Origin: Endozoicomonas sp. NE40
Lineage (GTDB): Bacteria; Pseudomonadota; Gammaproteobacteria; Pseudomonadales; Endozoicomonadaceae
Assembly: GCF_040549045.1 (NCBI RefSeq)
Contig: NZ_JBEWTB010000002.1
Span: 651,501 to 715,500 of the forward strand
DNA length: 64,000 nt
Reading direction: 5' to 3'
Shown: positions 45,340-54,429 of the stretch, piece after piece
Numbering within the stretch: the stretch's first letter is position 1
Layout of the letters: each line of letters opens with the position of its first letter
Position numbers and translations under genes: made by a program
Notes under the pieces: generated by a model
Told to the model about the DNA's origin: nothing
Seen by the model: the letters and a program-made list of their open reading frames with translations, nothing else
Database searches by the model: none

Positions 45340-46107
45340 TTACCTTATTGCTTGACTCTGAGTTGGATTCACTGAGTAAACATAGCCAACAATCCCTGCC
45401 AATTTATGAAAATTTTCCGATTTCTGATATTGTTCTTGGAACTCAACAAGTCGAGAAGGCGAAACCTCCATAAGATCATGAGAAAGTTCAATATTAAAAG
45501 CTGTTATAGATTCAGCTGGGCCTTCTTCTTTTTCATAATTTAATGGAAAACGAGATCGCTCTGCTGCTTCTTTAACTTGTAAAAGAAGTTCTTTGGCTAA
45601 TATTTTATCTTTAGTGGATATGATTATATCGTCTACATAGACACTGATAGAAGCTGTTGAAAGCTGATTTATCTTATGGAGAACTTTTCCGAGCTTACTT
45701 TTCCGAAGGCAGAGAGATGCCAAAATCGGTGATTGAACAAAGCCAAATGGTAATATATGTGATTTTTCCAAAGCTTGTTGAATTGTAACTGTTGACTCTA
45801 CAGCAACTTCTCTGGCTGCTTCATAACCAAAATAGTATTTCAGAGTACGTGTGATACGGCTTCTACTTACTGATGAGAAAAAGCTTTTTAAATCAAGATG
45901 TACGAAATAATCATTCATCACATGTGATTTCAATGCAAGTACATGGCCACCGTCTCTTAGGTGATAATAGTAATCAGGCGGTGTCCATTTTGATTCAACG
46001 GCACGTTTTATGAGCTTGCCAGACTTTACTGTGCTTTCTGAAGGAACAAATACCCAAGTTCCTGATTTTATTTGGAACTTGCTAATCCATTTGGGTTGGG
46101 AAGGCAT
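45340..46107 (-). CDS. reverse transcriptase, 255 aa
   Basis: Small RNA-directed DNA polymerase. Visible motifs: YFVHLDLKSFFSSVSR (motif A, Asp72), ILPFGFVQSPILASL (motif B, 118-132), VYVDDIIIS (motif C, YVDD at 157-160) and FPLNYEKEEG (motif D). Only a short tail follows, so the thumb is small. It is not group II intron-like (no maturase domain), and the retron motif NAxxH/VTG is not evident. It most resembles the Abi/unknown-group reverse transcriptases, several of which act in phage defence; that role is inferred. The start overlaps the small membrane protein gene by 40 bp, and no good ribosome site is seen, so coupling is likely. Confidence 0.88.
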   Translation of the reverse strand: MPSQPKWISKFQIKSGTWVFVPSESTVKSGKLIKRAVESKWTPPDYYYHLRDGGHVLALKSHVMNDYFVHLDLKSFFSSVSRSRITRTLKYYFGYEAAREVAVESTVTIQQALEKSHILPFGFVQSPILASLCLRKSKLGKVLHKINQLSTASISVYVDDIIISTKDKILAKELLLQVKEAAERSRFPLNYEKEEGPAESITAFNIELSHDLMEVSPSRLVEFQEQYQKSENFHKLAGIVGYVYSVNPTQSQAIR

Positions 46108-46256
46108 GAGAGGATATTCTTTTTCGAGTAGTTAAAAGCCACGCTCAAGAACGTAAGAACTTCAGTTGCCAAGCCAACACCTGCTCCTAAAAACAGGATA
46201 ATAGCTGTAGCAAGTTCCACTCGCTCCCGAGCTAGGCTGTAATTGAATTTCTTCAT
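46068..46256 (-). CDS. small membrane protein preceding the reverse transcriptase
   Basis: 62 residues: polar N-terminus (MKKFNYSLARERVE), one long hydrophobic stretch (about 15-40, TAIILFLGAGVGLATEVLTFL) and a short polar tail. It overlaps the reverse-transcriptase start by 40 bp in another frame, so both should be translated from one mRNA. It may anchor or be an effector for the polymerase, as small membrane proteins do in some retron and abortive-infection systems; this is inference. Confidence 0.68.
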   Translation of the reverse strand: MKKFNYSLARERVELATAIILFLGAGVGLATEVLTFLSVAFNYSKKNILSCLPNPNGLASSK

Positions 46257-46474
46257 ATTACATCCCTCATCTCAAGTCCTGGCTTACCTAGCGCTGAGCG
46301 CATGGCCTTAAAACCAACGGAGAGACACAATGAGTACATATGATACACATAGCGTCATCCATGAATCACAATGTGACACAGATGAGGATAGACTGAGCAA
46401 TGCTGCCTATCGCCAGGAAATTTCACACTACCACTGTCTGATATCTCATTGCAAGGGCTATCAGGTTGGGCGCC
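46257..46474 (-). other. leader of the RT cassette (possible ncRNA/promoter)
   Basis: 218 bp upstream of the RT operon. Includes the palindrome TCACAATGTGA and several short repeats of CACA/TGTG. A plus-strand frame starts at ATG 46330 behind GGAGAG, but after about 50 codons it would enter the attC; a gene there is doubtful. In several RT-based systems a non-coding RNA lies in exactly this place. Confidence 0.4.
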
Positions 46475-46557
46475 ACTTAACGCTTGGTTCAGCCGCCGCC
46501 GAAGGCGGTCGGGTGGAGGGGCGAAGCCCCGGAACGAACTGGAACCATTTGTTAGGT
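46475..46557 (-). repeat. attC site
   Basis: 83 bp main type with GCTTGG spacer, ACTTAAC / GTTAGGT. Belongs to family D copy 2. Confidence 0.95.
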
Positions 46558-47138
46558 GCCCTTGCAACTCCTTTGTTGATTCTTGGCACCGGACTCGAAC
46601 CAACTCCTCCCTCCATTTGCTGCGGACTCTCCGCCATGCACTGCTGAGAAAGGCAGAGCAGTTGAAATTAAACTCTGAGCCAAAAACCTGAGAGCCTGTA
46701 AAAGCCTGACCGTGGAACCGAACCAAAAACCTGCAAACTGCTTTGAACTTACTATGAACACCTGCTGAGAAGGTGACCAAGCTGATACTGGCGCAGCACT
46801 GCTGCTATGGATCAAGCGGCTGAGCCTGCACGCCAGAAACACTGAACCAACCCCAACCCTTAAGAAAAACTCAGAAGCTTGGGCTGGCGTTGCACCATAG
46901 GGAAAAAACGACAAAGCCTGAACGCCAGCTGCCACGGAACAAAAAAACTCTCGACACAAACAGAATCATCTTTTTTTTGAACAAGCCAAAAAACTCGCAG
47001 CACAGACAGAGCTTAAAGAGTTGCACCTTTGGCACTGAACCGACGACACCGACAGAATCATCTTTATTGCACTAACCAAAAAAACTCACAGCACAGACAA
47101 AGCTTGAAGAGTTGCACCTTTGGCACTGAATTAATGGC
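46558..47138 (-). repeat. Non-coding cassette, family D copy 2
   Basis: 581 bp, uninterrupted and practically identical to copy 3. Its last 65 bases next to the right attC resemble the same end of family B. Confidence 0.85.
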
Positions 47139-47214
47139 ACCTAACGCCTGCTTCAGCCGCCGCCGAAAGGCGGTCGGGTGAGCGCAGCGAACGAACTGGA
47201 AGCATTTGTTATGT
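47139..47214 (-). repeat. attC site, GCTTCAG subtype
   Basis: 76 bp, ACCTAAC / GTTATGT. Belongs to the 95-aa gene cassette. Confidence 0.93.
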
Positions 47215-47246
47215 TTCGTAGTCGATAAATTAAATAGAGGCAGATC

Positions 47247-47534
47247 ATGGAAACTATTGACTGGAATGAGTACGAAGAAAAAGAACACGTCATTGCATGG
47301 TTCATTGTTGAAGCTATGACCAAAGCAGGGTTTGACAGGTTTGGTAAATTTGATAATGAAAAAATGGAAATATCAATGCAGATAAACGGTATTGATGTTT
47401 CTTTCAAGGAAACTATGGAATTTCTGAACACTCAGCTTGACGATATAAAAAACCGTGGCTTTGAACATGGTAAAGAAGTTGCTGGCTGGGAGATAAAAGA
47501 AAACATAGACAAGATACTGGGTATAGAAACATAA
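47247..47534 (+). CDS. hypothetical protein, 95 aa
   Basis: ATG 47247 after GAGGCAG. Acidic and helical, with MTKAGFDRFGKFDNEKMEIS in the centre and KNRGFEHGKEVAGWEIKENI near the end. No family recognised. TAA in the attC. Plus strand. Confidence 0.68.
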   Translation: METIDWNEYEEKEHVIAWFIVEAMTKAGFDRFGKFDNEKMEISMQINGIDVSFKETMEFLNTQLDDIKNRGFEHGKEVAGWEIKENIDKILGIET

Positions 47535-47611
47535 CGCCTGGTTCAGCCGCCGCCGAAGGCGGTCGGGTGGAGGGGCGAAGCCCCGGAACGAACTGGAACC
47601 ATTTGTTATGT
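47529..47611 (-). repeat. attC site
   Basis: 83 bp main type, ACATAAC / GTTATGT. Belongs to family A copy 14. Confidence 0.95.
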
Positions 47612-48065
47612 GCCGTTGCTTTGTTTGAACTCTTTGCTGGGCAGACCCTTAAAGTCACTCCGGACTGCTACCCGCTAAACTCGGTGGTGCCGAAAACACA
47701 GAAGCCAAAAACTCTGGGCTGGCGTTGCACGAACACCCAAACCAGATTGCCAGCATGGCACTGAACTAACCCTTGCAAGGCGCACCAAACTATAAGCTGC
47801 CACTCCAAGCGGTAAACACTCAGAAGCTGCGGCCAGCATGTATGAACTCGCAAAATAATCAAAGCTTTGTGCTGGCGTGTCCCCCTGCCGCTACCATGCA
47901 CAGAAACCTCTTGGCAGCAGGAAAGAGAACTGAACTTTATGCTGGCATTGCACGACACTGATTATTGTTGGGTAGAATCTATTTCGCCAGCTTGGGAAAG
48001 ACTTTCAAACCCCAAACAACAACAGCACTTGGCTACACGACAGAAATGACCAAGTTTCTAAAGGC
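47612..48065 (-). repeat. Non-coding cassette, family A copy 14
   Basis: 454 bp, in the GGCCAGCATGTATGAACTCG subgroup. Confidence 0.85.
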
Positions 48066-48148
48066 ACATAACGCCTGGTTCAGCCGCCGCCGAAGGCGGT
48101 CGGGTGGAGGGGCGCAGCCCCGGAACGAACTGGAACCATTTGTTATGT
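48066..48148 (-). repeat. attC site
   Basis: 83 bp main type, ACATAAC / GTTATGT. Belongs to the plus-strand lipoprotein cassette. Confidence 0.95.
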
Positions 48149-48233
48149 GTATGCGGGATATACTCATAGAAATGTCAGTACCACTTTTGCACGATATTTC
48201 ATTATTAACAATAACTGCTCTATGAGTGTATTA

Positions 48234-49169
48234 ATGATTAAATCGTTTCTTCCAATAGCCACAGCCGTATTTCTCTTAACAGGGTGCGCCACTACGTCAC
48301 AAAATAACAATTCTTCGGCTGAAAATGCACCAAAAAGCATCAACGAGAATCAGTGCCACTATAACAATATGCCTGGTGCTGAATTTATTTATGTCGGGAC
48401 TCCTAAGTATTTTTCACTATATTTTGAAGGTGATAATGGTTATTTAGGAAAATCTGATATTGGAACCAAGCTAAAAGGGAAAAAATTTAAGTTTTCGGGT
48501 AACCTAGCTCAAGAAAAATCATACCAGAAAAAATATAGAAAGATATTGAATATCAATGGAAATGATATTCAGTTTGATAGCAACGTTAAAACTGCCGTTT
48601 TGTTCGAGAACTGTGAAACTGCTTTATGGTTTAAAGGGCATGTAAATTACGACAGAGTACAAAATGAAGACACCTTTATAAAGGTTGATGGTCAACCATT
48701 TAATGTTAATGATCTTGCTTATGCTTACGGGACAAATAATGTTAAGCCAGCTGAGTATAAAGCGAATATTGAAATTGATGGCTTTGCTAAAAGAGCAACT
48801 ATTAAAACAGAGTTTCAAGACAAAGTTATGCTAAGAGCATGGTCAGATAGTAAAATGAAAACAAAACCAAATGAATTTCAGGTATATGTAGATCTAGGTT
48901 TTTTGGGTGATTGGGGACATATAACTTCTGCAAGGACAAGAGATGGTAATAAATACTCTGTAACTAAAATTAATACTGATGTTGATTGTAGTGGAAATCT
49001 TGGTTGTTATTTGACAGAAACTGTTGGAGTATCTTTACCAATTAGTTTTTTAGAAGAAAACAAAAATGGTTTTGATATAAAGTTCTATGGTATGCAACAA
49101 AGAGAAGTTAAAATTAGTGGATACCATGTCAAGTCTTTACTTCAAGGTTTAGAACAAATAAAGATTTAA
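48234..49169 (+). CDS. predicted lipoprotein, about 311 aa
   Basis: The start MIKSFLPIATAVF gives a lipoprotein signal with lipobox LTGC (Cys18); an ATG four codons earlier (48222) is equally possible, and the still longer frame back to 48147 begins in the attC. The mature protein is hydrophilic and beta-rich, with two Cys pairs (ENQCHYNN/FENCETALW and DVDCSGNLGCYL). No family recognised. It is the largest plus-strand gene in the array apart from transposases, followed by a hairpin. Likely expressed from its own promoter. Confidence 0.78.
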   Translation: MIKSFLPIATAVFLLTGCATTSQNNNSSAENAPKSINENQCHYNNMPGAEFIYVGTPKYFSLYFEGDNGYLGKSDIGTKLKGKKFKFSGNLAQEKSYQKKYRKILNINGNDIQFDSNVKTAVLFENCETALWFKGHVNYDRVQNEDTFIKVDGQPFNVNDLAYAYGTNNVKPAEYKANIEIDGFAKRATIKTEFQDKVMLRAWSDSKMKTKPNEFQVYVDLGFLGDWGHITSARTRDGNKYSVTKINTDVDCSGNLGCYLTETVGVSLPISFLEENKNGFDIKFYGMQQREVKISGYHVKSLLQGLEQIKI

Positions 49170-49184
49170 CTCAATGATTTGTAA

Positions 49185-49219
49185 AACCTGCAATTTTAAC
49201 TTCTTTGGGATTGCAGGTT
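49185..49219 (+). terminator. hairpin after the lipoprotein gene
   Basis: A perfect 10-bp stem AACCTGCAAT / ATTGCAGGTT with a 15-nt loop lies 15 bp after the stop. No long T run follows, so it is a weak or bidirectional terminator candidate. Confidence 0.5.
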
Positions 49220-49227
49220 GTAAATAC

Positions 49228-49310
49228 ACATAACGCCTGGTTCAGCCGCCGCCGAAGGCGGTCGGGTGGAGGGGCGTAGCCCCGGAACGAACTGGAACCA
49301 TTTGTTATGC
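49228..49310 (-). repeat. attC site
   Basis: 83 bp main type with GGCGTAGCC arm, ACATAAC / GTTATGC. Belongs to the SHOCT-like membrane protein cassette. Confidence 0.95.
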
Positions 49311-49319
49311 TGATTCGTG

Positions 49320-50015
49320 CTACATGATGTGCTTTTTTAGAATTTTAGAGCCTTTCTCTTGAAACTCTTCTTCAGAAAGCAGACCTATTGACCAAGAATG
49401 CTCAAGCAGCTCTAATTGTTGTTTAGTGTCTTGAGGAATTTGCTTTCCATCTTTTGTTTTCATGGTTTCAGCAATTAGCATAATAAGCATATAAAAGAGG
49501 AAGAAGATCAAGCTAGGAATGAAAAATTTATATTGTTCAATATACCAGATGAAACCATCACCTGTAATGTCAGTTCTTATTGAAGCTTTACCACTATCTT
49601 GGGAAGAGATAGAAATGCGTTCATCAATGTTTCTAGAAGAAATATATGAGAATGAAGACCAAAAAAAAATTTCTATTGTTTGATCTGGCTCAATTATATC
49701 AATATAAATATCTTCTGATTTCTCGTGATTAAATTTTTCTTTGCCTGCTATTATTTGAGCAAAATTATAACCACTGTTTAATTTAACGTACACTTTTCTT
49801 GCTGGCAAATCTCCGGTGTTTGTAATTTCAATTTTACTAATATGATCTCTTGAAAATTTTGACTCTTCTTGCTGGCTAGGTATTTCAAGAAATTCATGTG
49901 ATGTTACATAAGCAGATAGAGATGCTTTTTTACTGAACGGATTACCAAAAGCTAATAGTATGGTAAGAATTCCGCTAACAACACCTACCCAAGTAATGAT
50001 TGCTTTCTTTGTCAT
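49320..50015 (-). CDS. membrane protein with SHOCT-like C-terminus
   Basis: 231 residues. First membrane segment about 6-24 (IITWVGVVSGILTILLAFG), a 140-residue beta-rich outside domain (ISKIEITNTGDLPARKVYV has the NTG pattern of conserved Ig-like or DUF domains), and a second membrane segment about 166-186 (FFIPSLIFFLFYMLIML). The end LLEHSWSIGLLSEEEFQEKG matches a SHOCT-type short C-terminal oligomerisation motif. Function unknown. Confidence 0.78.
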   Translation of the reverse strand: MTKKAIITWVGVVSGILTILLAFGNPFSKKASLSAYVTSHEFLEIPSQQEESKFSRDHISKIEITNTGDLPARKVYVKLNSGYNFAQIIAGKEKFNHEKSEDIYIDIIEPDQTIEIFFWSSFSYISSRNIDERISISSQDSGKASIRTDITGDGFIWYIEQYKFFIPSLIFFLFYMLIMLIAETMKTKDGKQIPQDTKQQLELLEHSWSIGLLSEEEFQEKGSKILKKHIM

Positions 50016-50104
50016 ATATCTAGATTTAATAACCTACTGTTGTATCAGAAAATAATTTACCATATACCAACAGCTTACGCATTATTAAGATATTTTGTTC
50101 ATCA

Positions 50105-50187
50105 GCATAACGCCTGGTTCAGCCGCCGCCGAAGGCGGTCGGGTGGAGGGGCGCAGCCCCGGAACGAACTGGAACCATTTGTTATGT
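50105..50187 (-). repeat. attC site
   Basis: 83 bp main type, GCATAAC / GTTATGT. Belongs to family A copy 15. Confidence 0.95.
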
Positions 50188-50641
50188 GCCGTTGCTTTGT
50201 TTGAACTCTTGGCTGGGCAGACGCTTGAACTCACTCCGGACTGCTACCCGCTATACTCGGTGTTGCTGAAAACGCAAAAGCCAAAAACTCTGGGCTGGCG
50301 TTGCACGAACACCCAAGCCTGATTGCCAGCATGGCACTGAACTAACCCTTGCAAGACGCACCAAACTATAAGCTGCCATTCCAAGCGGTAAACACTCAGA
50401 AGCTGCGGCCAGCTTGAATGAACTCGCAAAATAATCAAAGCTTTGTGCTGGCGTGCCCCCCTGCCGCTACCATGCACAGAAACCTCTTGGCAGCAGGAAA
50501 GAGAACTGAACTTTAAGCTGGCATTGCACGACACTGATTATTGTTGGGTAGAATCTATTTCGCCAGCTTGGGAAAGACTACCAGACCCAAACCAACAGCA
50601 GCAATTAACTACACGACAGAAATGACCAAGTGTCTAAAGGC
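50188..50641 (-). repeat. Non-coding cassette, family A copy 15
   Basis: 454 bp. Shares CTTTAAGCTGGC with copy 18. Confidence 0.85.
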
Positions 50642-50724
50642 ACATAACGCTTGGTTCAGCCGCCGCCGAAGGCGGTCGGGTGGAGGGGCGAAGCCCCGGA
50701 ACGAACTGGAACCATTTGTTAGGT
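50642..50724 (-). repeat. attC site
   Basis: 83 bp main type with GCTTGG spacer, ACATAAC / GTTAGGT. Belongs to family D copy 3. Confidence 0.95.
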
Positions 50725-51305
50725 GCCCTTGCAACTCCTTTGTTGATTCTTGGCACCGGACTCGAACCAACTCCTCCCTCCATTTGCTGCGGACTCTCCG
50801 CCATGCACTGCTGAGAAAGGCAGAGCAGTTGAAATTAAACTCTGAGCCAAAAACCTGAGAGCCTGTAAAAGCCTGACCGTGGAACCGAACCAAAAACCTG
50901 CAAACTGCTTTGAACTTACTATGAACACCTGCTGAGAAGGTGACCAAGCTGATACTGGCGCAGCACTGCTGCTATGGATCAAGCGGCTGAGCCTGCACGC
51001 CAGAAACACTGAACCAACCCCAACCCTTAAGAAAAACTCAGAAGCTTGGGCTGGCGTTGCACCATAGGGAAAAAACGACAAAGCCTGAACGCCAGCTGCC
51101 ACGGAACAAAAAAACTCTCGACACAAACAGAATCATCTTTTTTTTGAACAAGCCAAAAAACTCGCAGCACAGACAGAGCTTAAAGAGTTGCACCTTTGGC
51201 ACTGAACCGACGACACCGACAGAATCATCTTTATTGCACTAACCAAAAAAACTCACAGCACAGACAAAGCTTGAAGAGTTGCACCTTTGGCACTGAATTA
51301 ATGGC
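50725..51305 (-). repeat. Non-coding cassette, family D copy 3
   Basis: 581 bp, near-identical to copy 2. The attC on its left also has the same GCTTGG variant as that of copy 2, so body and attC moved together. Confidence 0.86.
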
Positions 51306-51382
51306 ACCTAACGCTTTGGTTCAGCCGCCGCCGAAAGGCGGTCGGGTGAGCGAAGCGAACGAACTGGAAGCATTTGTTATAT
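51306..51382 (-). repeat. attC site, mixed subtype
   Basis: 77 bp, ACCTAAC / GTTATAT. Left L box is GGTTCAG with an extra T (GCTTTGGTTCAG); right L box is CTGGAAGC. It looks like a hybrid of the main and GCTTCAG subtypes. Belongs to the 132-aa gene cassette. Confidence 0.92.
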
Positions 51383-51402
51383 TCGGACTAAGGAGATACA
51401 TA

Positions 51403-51801
51403 ATGGTTATAGAAGACTACCCGTATACAGGCGACACTATAATTGTAAAAAAGATGACAAAAACAATGCCTATTTTTTTACGGTTCGGGCATTTCCAATC
51501 AGAAACGGGAGAGAAATCTATAAATTGGTTGACCGGAGAATACGAGAATGGAATTTGTGTTATCCCTGCTAAATTAGTTAATGGCAAAGTAACGCCGGAT
51601 GAAGACTGGATAAATTACCTAAAAGAATCGTGGGATATTTTTAGCGAGCGAACTGTTTACGCTTTGACTGGAAGAACTTCGACGATTGATGGTGGTACGG
51701 GCAGTGCGGGAGAGCCAGTATTACAGCCGAGCAGTATTGTTGTTCGGGGTATCCAATCCCCGAAAATGACTGTTGGCATAGAAATTGAATTGAGAATATA
51801 A
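51403..51801 (+). CDS. hypothetical protein, 132 aa
   Basis: ATG 51403 behind AAGGAGAT, a strong ribosome site; upstream in-frame codons are attC and are not used. Strand-rich N-terminus (YPYTGDTIIVKKMTKTMP), a Gly/Thr-rich loop (TGRTSTIDGGTGSAGEP) and a strand-rich end (TVGIEIELRI). No family recognised; composition fits a small phage protein. TAA in the attC. Confidence 0.7.
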   Translation: MVIEDYPYTGDTIIVKKMTKTMPIFLRFGHFQSETGEKSINWLTGEYENGICVIPAKLVNGKVTPDEDWINYLKESWDIFSERTVYALTGRTSTIDGGTGSAGEPVLQPSSIVVRGIQSPKMTVGIEIELRI

Positions 51802-51882
51802 CGCCTGGTTCAGCCGCGCCGCCGACGGCGGCGTCGGGTGGAGGGGCGCAGCCCCGGAACGAACTGGAACCATTTGTTATAC
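51796..51882 (-). repeat. attC site
   Basis: 87 bp long-stem main type, ATATAAC / GTTATAC. Provides stop codons to genes on both sides: 51799-51801 (+) and 51877-51879 (-). Confidence 0.95.
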
Positions 51883-52518
51883 GCGTGGTAGATATGGTGT
51901 CACATCAATAATTTGTACGGATTTTTTGTGAATAGCAAAATAATCTCTGGTTTTGCTAACAGTATTTCCGTACTTGTTTTGAATTGCCCTTATAATTCCA
52001 GGCTGTTTTGAAAGCACACTGGTTAAAGCTCGACCACCATTGAAGAATTTTAGCGGATAATGTGTTCCAACAACGTAGTGTTTCTTTTCTTTTTCTGTTT
52101 CAAATTCTGCAAGGTTATAAAAATCCTTAAAAAGACCATTTTGTCTTATAGTTTCCGCACCACCTTGCCAATCAATAAACTTGAACTCAGCAACTTGTAA
52201 GTTTGTCTCTAAATCAAATCTTCGTCCTGTATTTCCTGCTCCAAGGGAAACACTTTCAATTTTTTCTCCATCACTAAGAAGCTTGCTCAGAGAATTTAAA
52301 ATTGCTGTGGCATGAAGAATAACATTTATTTGTCCAGAAACTTTCTTGACAGCTCTTACTGAGTTGATTAAATCATCATTTACACCAAAAGATTTACAGA
52401 AACCAAGTGATTCGTTAGCAGACATTCCAAAAATTTTACTTTCAATTTCAGCCAAGCTCTTAGTAAGAGACTCACCTTGAAACTTTTCAATAATTTCTAA
52501 ATCTTTCTCGATGGTCAT
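51877..52518 (-). CDS. PD-(D/E)XK-like nuclease candidate, 213 aa
   Basis: Mostly helical N-terminal 85 residues, then SLGAGNTGRRFDLET with Asp102 and, nine residues on, VAEFKFIDWQ with Glu111-Phe-Lys113. This is the D-xn-ExK spacing of the PD-(D/E)XK nuclease fold. The C-terminus is strand-rich and ends in the attC. No family name can be given. Second gene of a two-gene cassette after the 62-aa gene at 52586-52774. A DNA-cleaving, perhaps defensive, role is a hypothesis. Confidence 0.68.
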   Translation of the reverse strand: MTIEKDLEIIEKFQGESLTKSLAEIESKIFGMSANESLGFCKSFGVNDDLINSVRAVKKVSGQINVILHATAILNSLSKLLSDGEKIESVSLGAGNTGRRFDLETNLQVAEFKFIDWQGGAETIRQNGLFKDFYNLAEFETEKEKKHYVVGTHYPLKFFNGGRALTSVLSKQPGIIRAIQNKYGNTVSKTRDYFAIHKKSVQIIDVTPYLPRV

Positions 52519-52585
52519 GAATAAATCATCACATAGCTTTTTAATTATCGAAGATATGGATAGTGAAAACGGAAAATAAAATCCT

Positions 52586-52774
52586 TTATTTTGAAAATCT
52601 TGAAACTTCTTTTAGTTCCATTATTCCATCTTGTCTTATCAGTCTTGTTGAACCATCTTCCCTTTCGACACGATAAGATTTTGGTGTTTTTTTAATACAT
52701 TTTACTTTGTTCTCATATTCAATTTCGTAGCGCCCTGTTGAAAAACAGACATCATAATATTTTCCAATTTCCAT
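52586..52774 (-). CDS. small basic beta-rich protein, 62 aa
   Basis: The start MEIGKYYDVCF is chosen; codons further upstream are attC. Sequence such as RYEIEYENKVKCIKKTPKSY and STRLIRQDGIMELKEV suggests a small SH3-like or OB-like strand barrel. Upstream gene of the nuclease candidate with a 67-bp gap. Confidence 0.62.
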   Translation of the reverse strand: MEIGKYYDVCFSTGRYEIEYENKVKCIKKTPKSYRVEREDGSTRLIRQDGIMELKEVSRFSK

Positions 52775-52818
52775 AATTATCTTCCAAATTAATTCAGGCT
52801 TTGAGAATTTGAATAAGC

Positions 52819-52901
52819 GTATAACGCCTGGTTCAGCCGCCGCCGAAGGCGGTCGGGTGGAGGGGCGAAGCCCCGGAACGAACTGGAACCATTTGTTATG
52901 T
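52819..52901 (-). repeat. attC site
   Basis: 83 bp main type, GTATAAC / GTTATGT. Belongs to family A copy 16. Confidence 0.95.
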
Positions 52902-53355
52902 GCCGTTGCTTTGTTTGAACTCTTTGCTGGGCAGACCCTTAAAGTCACTCCGGACTGCTACCCGTTATACTCGGTGTTGCTGAAAACGCAAAAGCCAAAA
53001 ACTCTGGGCTGGCGTGGCACGAACACCCAAGCCTGATTGCCAGCATGGCACTGAACTAACCCTTGCAAGGCGCACCAAACTATAAGCTGCCATTCCAAGC
53101 GGTAAACACTCCGAAGCTGCGGCCAGCTTGAATGAACTGGCAAAATAATCAAAGCTTTGTGCTGGCGTGCCCCCCTGCCGCTACCATGCACAGAAACCTC
53201 TTGGCAGCAGGAAAGAGAACTGAACTTTATGCTGGCATTGCACGACACTGATTATTGCTGGGAAAAAACTGTTTCGCCAGCTTGGGAAAGACTTTCAAAC
53301 CCCAAACAACAACAGCACTTGGCTACACGACAAAAATGACCAAGTTTCTAAAGGC
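52902..53355 (-). repeat. Non-coding cassette, family A copy 16
   Basis: 454 bp. First of three consecutive family A copies. Confidence 0.85.
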
Positions 53356-53438
53356 ACATAACGCCTGGTTCAGCCGCCGCCGAAGGCGGTCGGGTGGAGG
53401 GGCGAAGCCCCGGAACAAACTGGAACCATTTGTTATGT
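53356..53438 (-). repeat. attC site
   Basis: 83 bp main type with a change near L'' (GGAACAAACTGG), ACATAAC / GTTATGT. Belongs to family A copy 17. Confidence 0.95.
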
Positions 53439-53891
53439 GCCGTTGCTTTGTTTGAACTCTTTGCTGAGCAGACCCTTAAAGTCACTCCGGACTGCTACCC
53501 GCTAAATTCGGTGTTGCTGAAAACGCAGAAGCCAAAAACTCTGGGCTGGCGTGGCACGAACACCCAAGCCTGATTGCCAGCATGGCACTGAACTAACCCT
53601 TGCAAGGCGCACCAAACTATAAGCTGCCACTCCAAGCGGTAAACACTCAGAAGCTGCGGCCAGCATGTATGAACTCGCAAAATAATCAAAGCTTTGTGCT
53701 GGCGTGCCCCCTGCCGCTACCATGCACAGAAACCTCTTGGCAGCAGGAAAGAGAACTGAACTTTATGCTGGCATTGCACGACACTGATTATTGTTGGGTA
53801 GAACCTATTTCGCCAGCTTGGGAAAGACTTCCAGACCCCAACCGACAACAGCAATTAACTACACGACAGAAATGACCAAGTTTCTAAAGGC
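53439..53891 (-). repeat. Non-coding cassette, family A copy 17
   Basis: 453 bp. The C run is one base shorter (GCGTGCCCCCTG), breaking the array-sense frame. Confidence 0.85.
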
Positions 53892-53974
53892 ACATAACGC
53901 CTGGTTCAGCCGCCGCCGAAGGCGGTCGGGTGGAGGGGCGAAGCCCCGGAACGAACTGGAACCATTTGTTATGT
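53892..53974 (-). repeat. attC site
   Basis: 83 bp main type, ACATAAC / GTTATGT. Belongs to family A copy 18. Confidence 0.95.
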
Positions 53975-54429
53975 GCCGTTGCTTTGTTTGAACTCTTTGC
54001 TGGGCAGACCCTTAAAGTCACTCCGGACTGCTACCCGCTTATACTCGGTGTTGCTGAAAACGCAAAAGCCAAAAACTCTCGGCTGGCGTGGCACGAACAC
54101 CCAAGCCTGATTGCCAGCATGGCACTGAACTAATCCTTGTAAGGCGCACCAAACTATAAGCTGCCATTCCAAGCGGTAAACACTCAGGAGCTGCGGCCAG
54201 CTTGAATGAACTCGCAAAATAATCAAAGCTTTGTGCTGGCGTGCCCCCCTGCCGCTACCATGCACAGAAACCTCTTGGCAGCAGGAAAGAGAACTGAACT
54301 TTAAGCTGGCATTGCACGACACCGATTATTGTTGGGTAGAATCTATTTCGCCAGCTTGGGAAAGACTTCCAGACCCCAACCAACAGCAGCAATTAACTAC
54401 ACGACAGAAATGACCAAGTGTCTAAAGGC
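53975..54429 (-). repeat. Non-coding cassette, family A copy 18
   Basis: 455 bp. Has the same extra T (CGCTTATACTCGG) as copy 3. Confidence 0.85.

Noticed and set aside
46330..46647. Plus-strand frame starting behind GGAGAG in the leader of the RT cassette
   Set aside because: About half of its length is attC and family D sequence; only some 50 codons are unique. It is kept as an uncertain note in the leader feature and not called as a gene.
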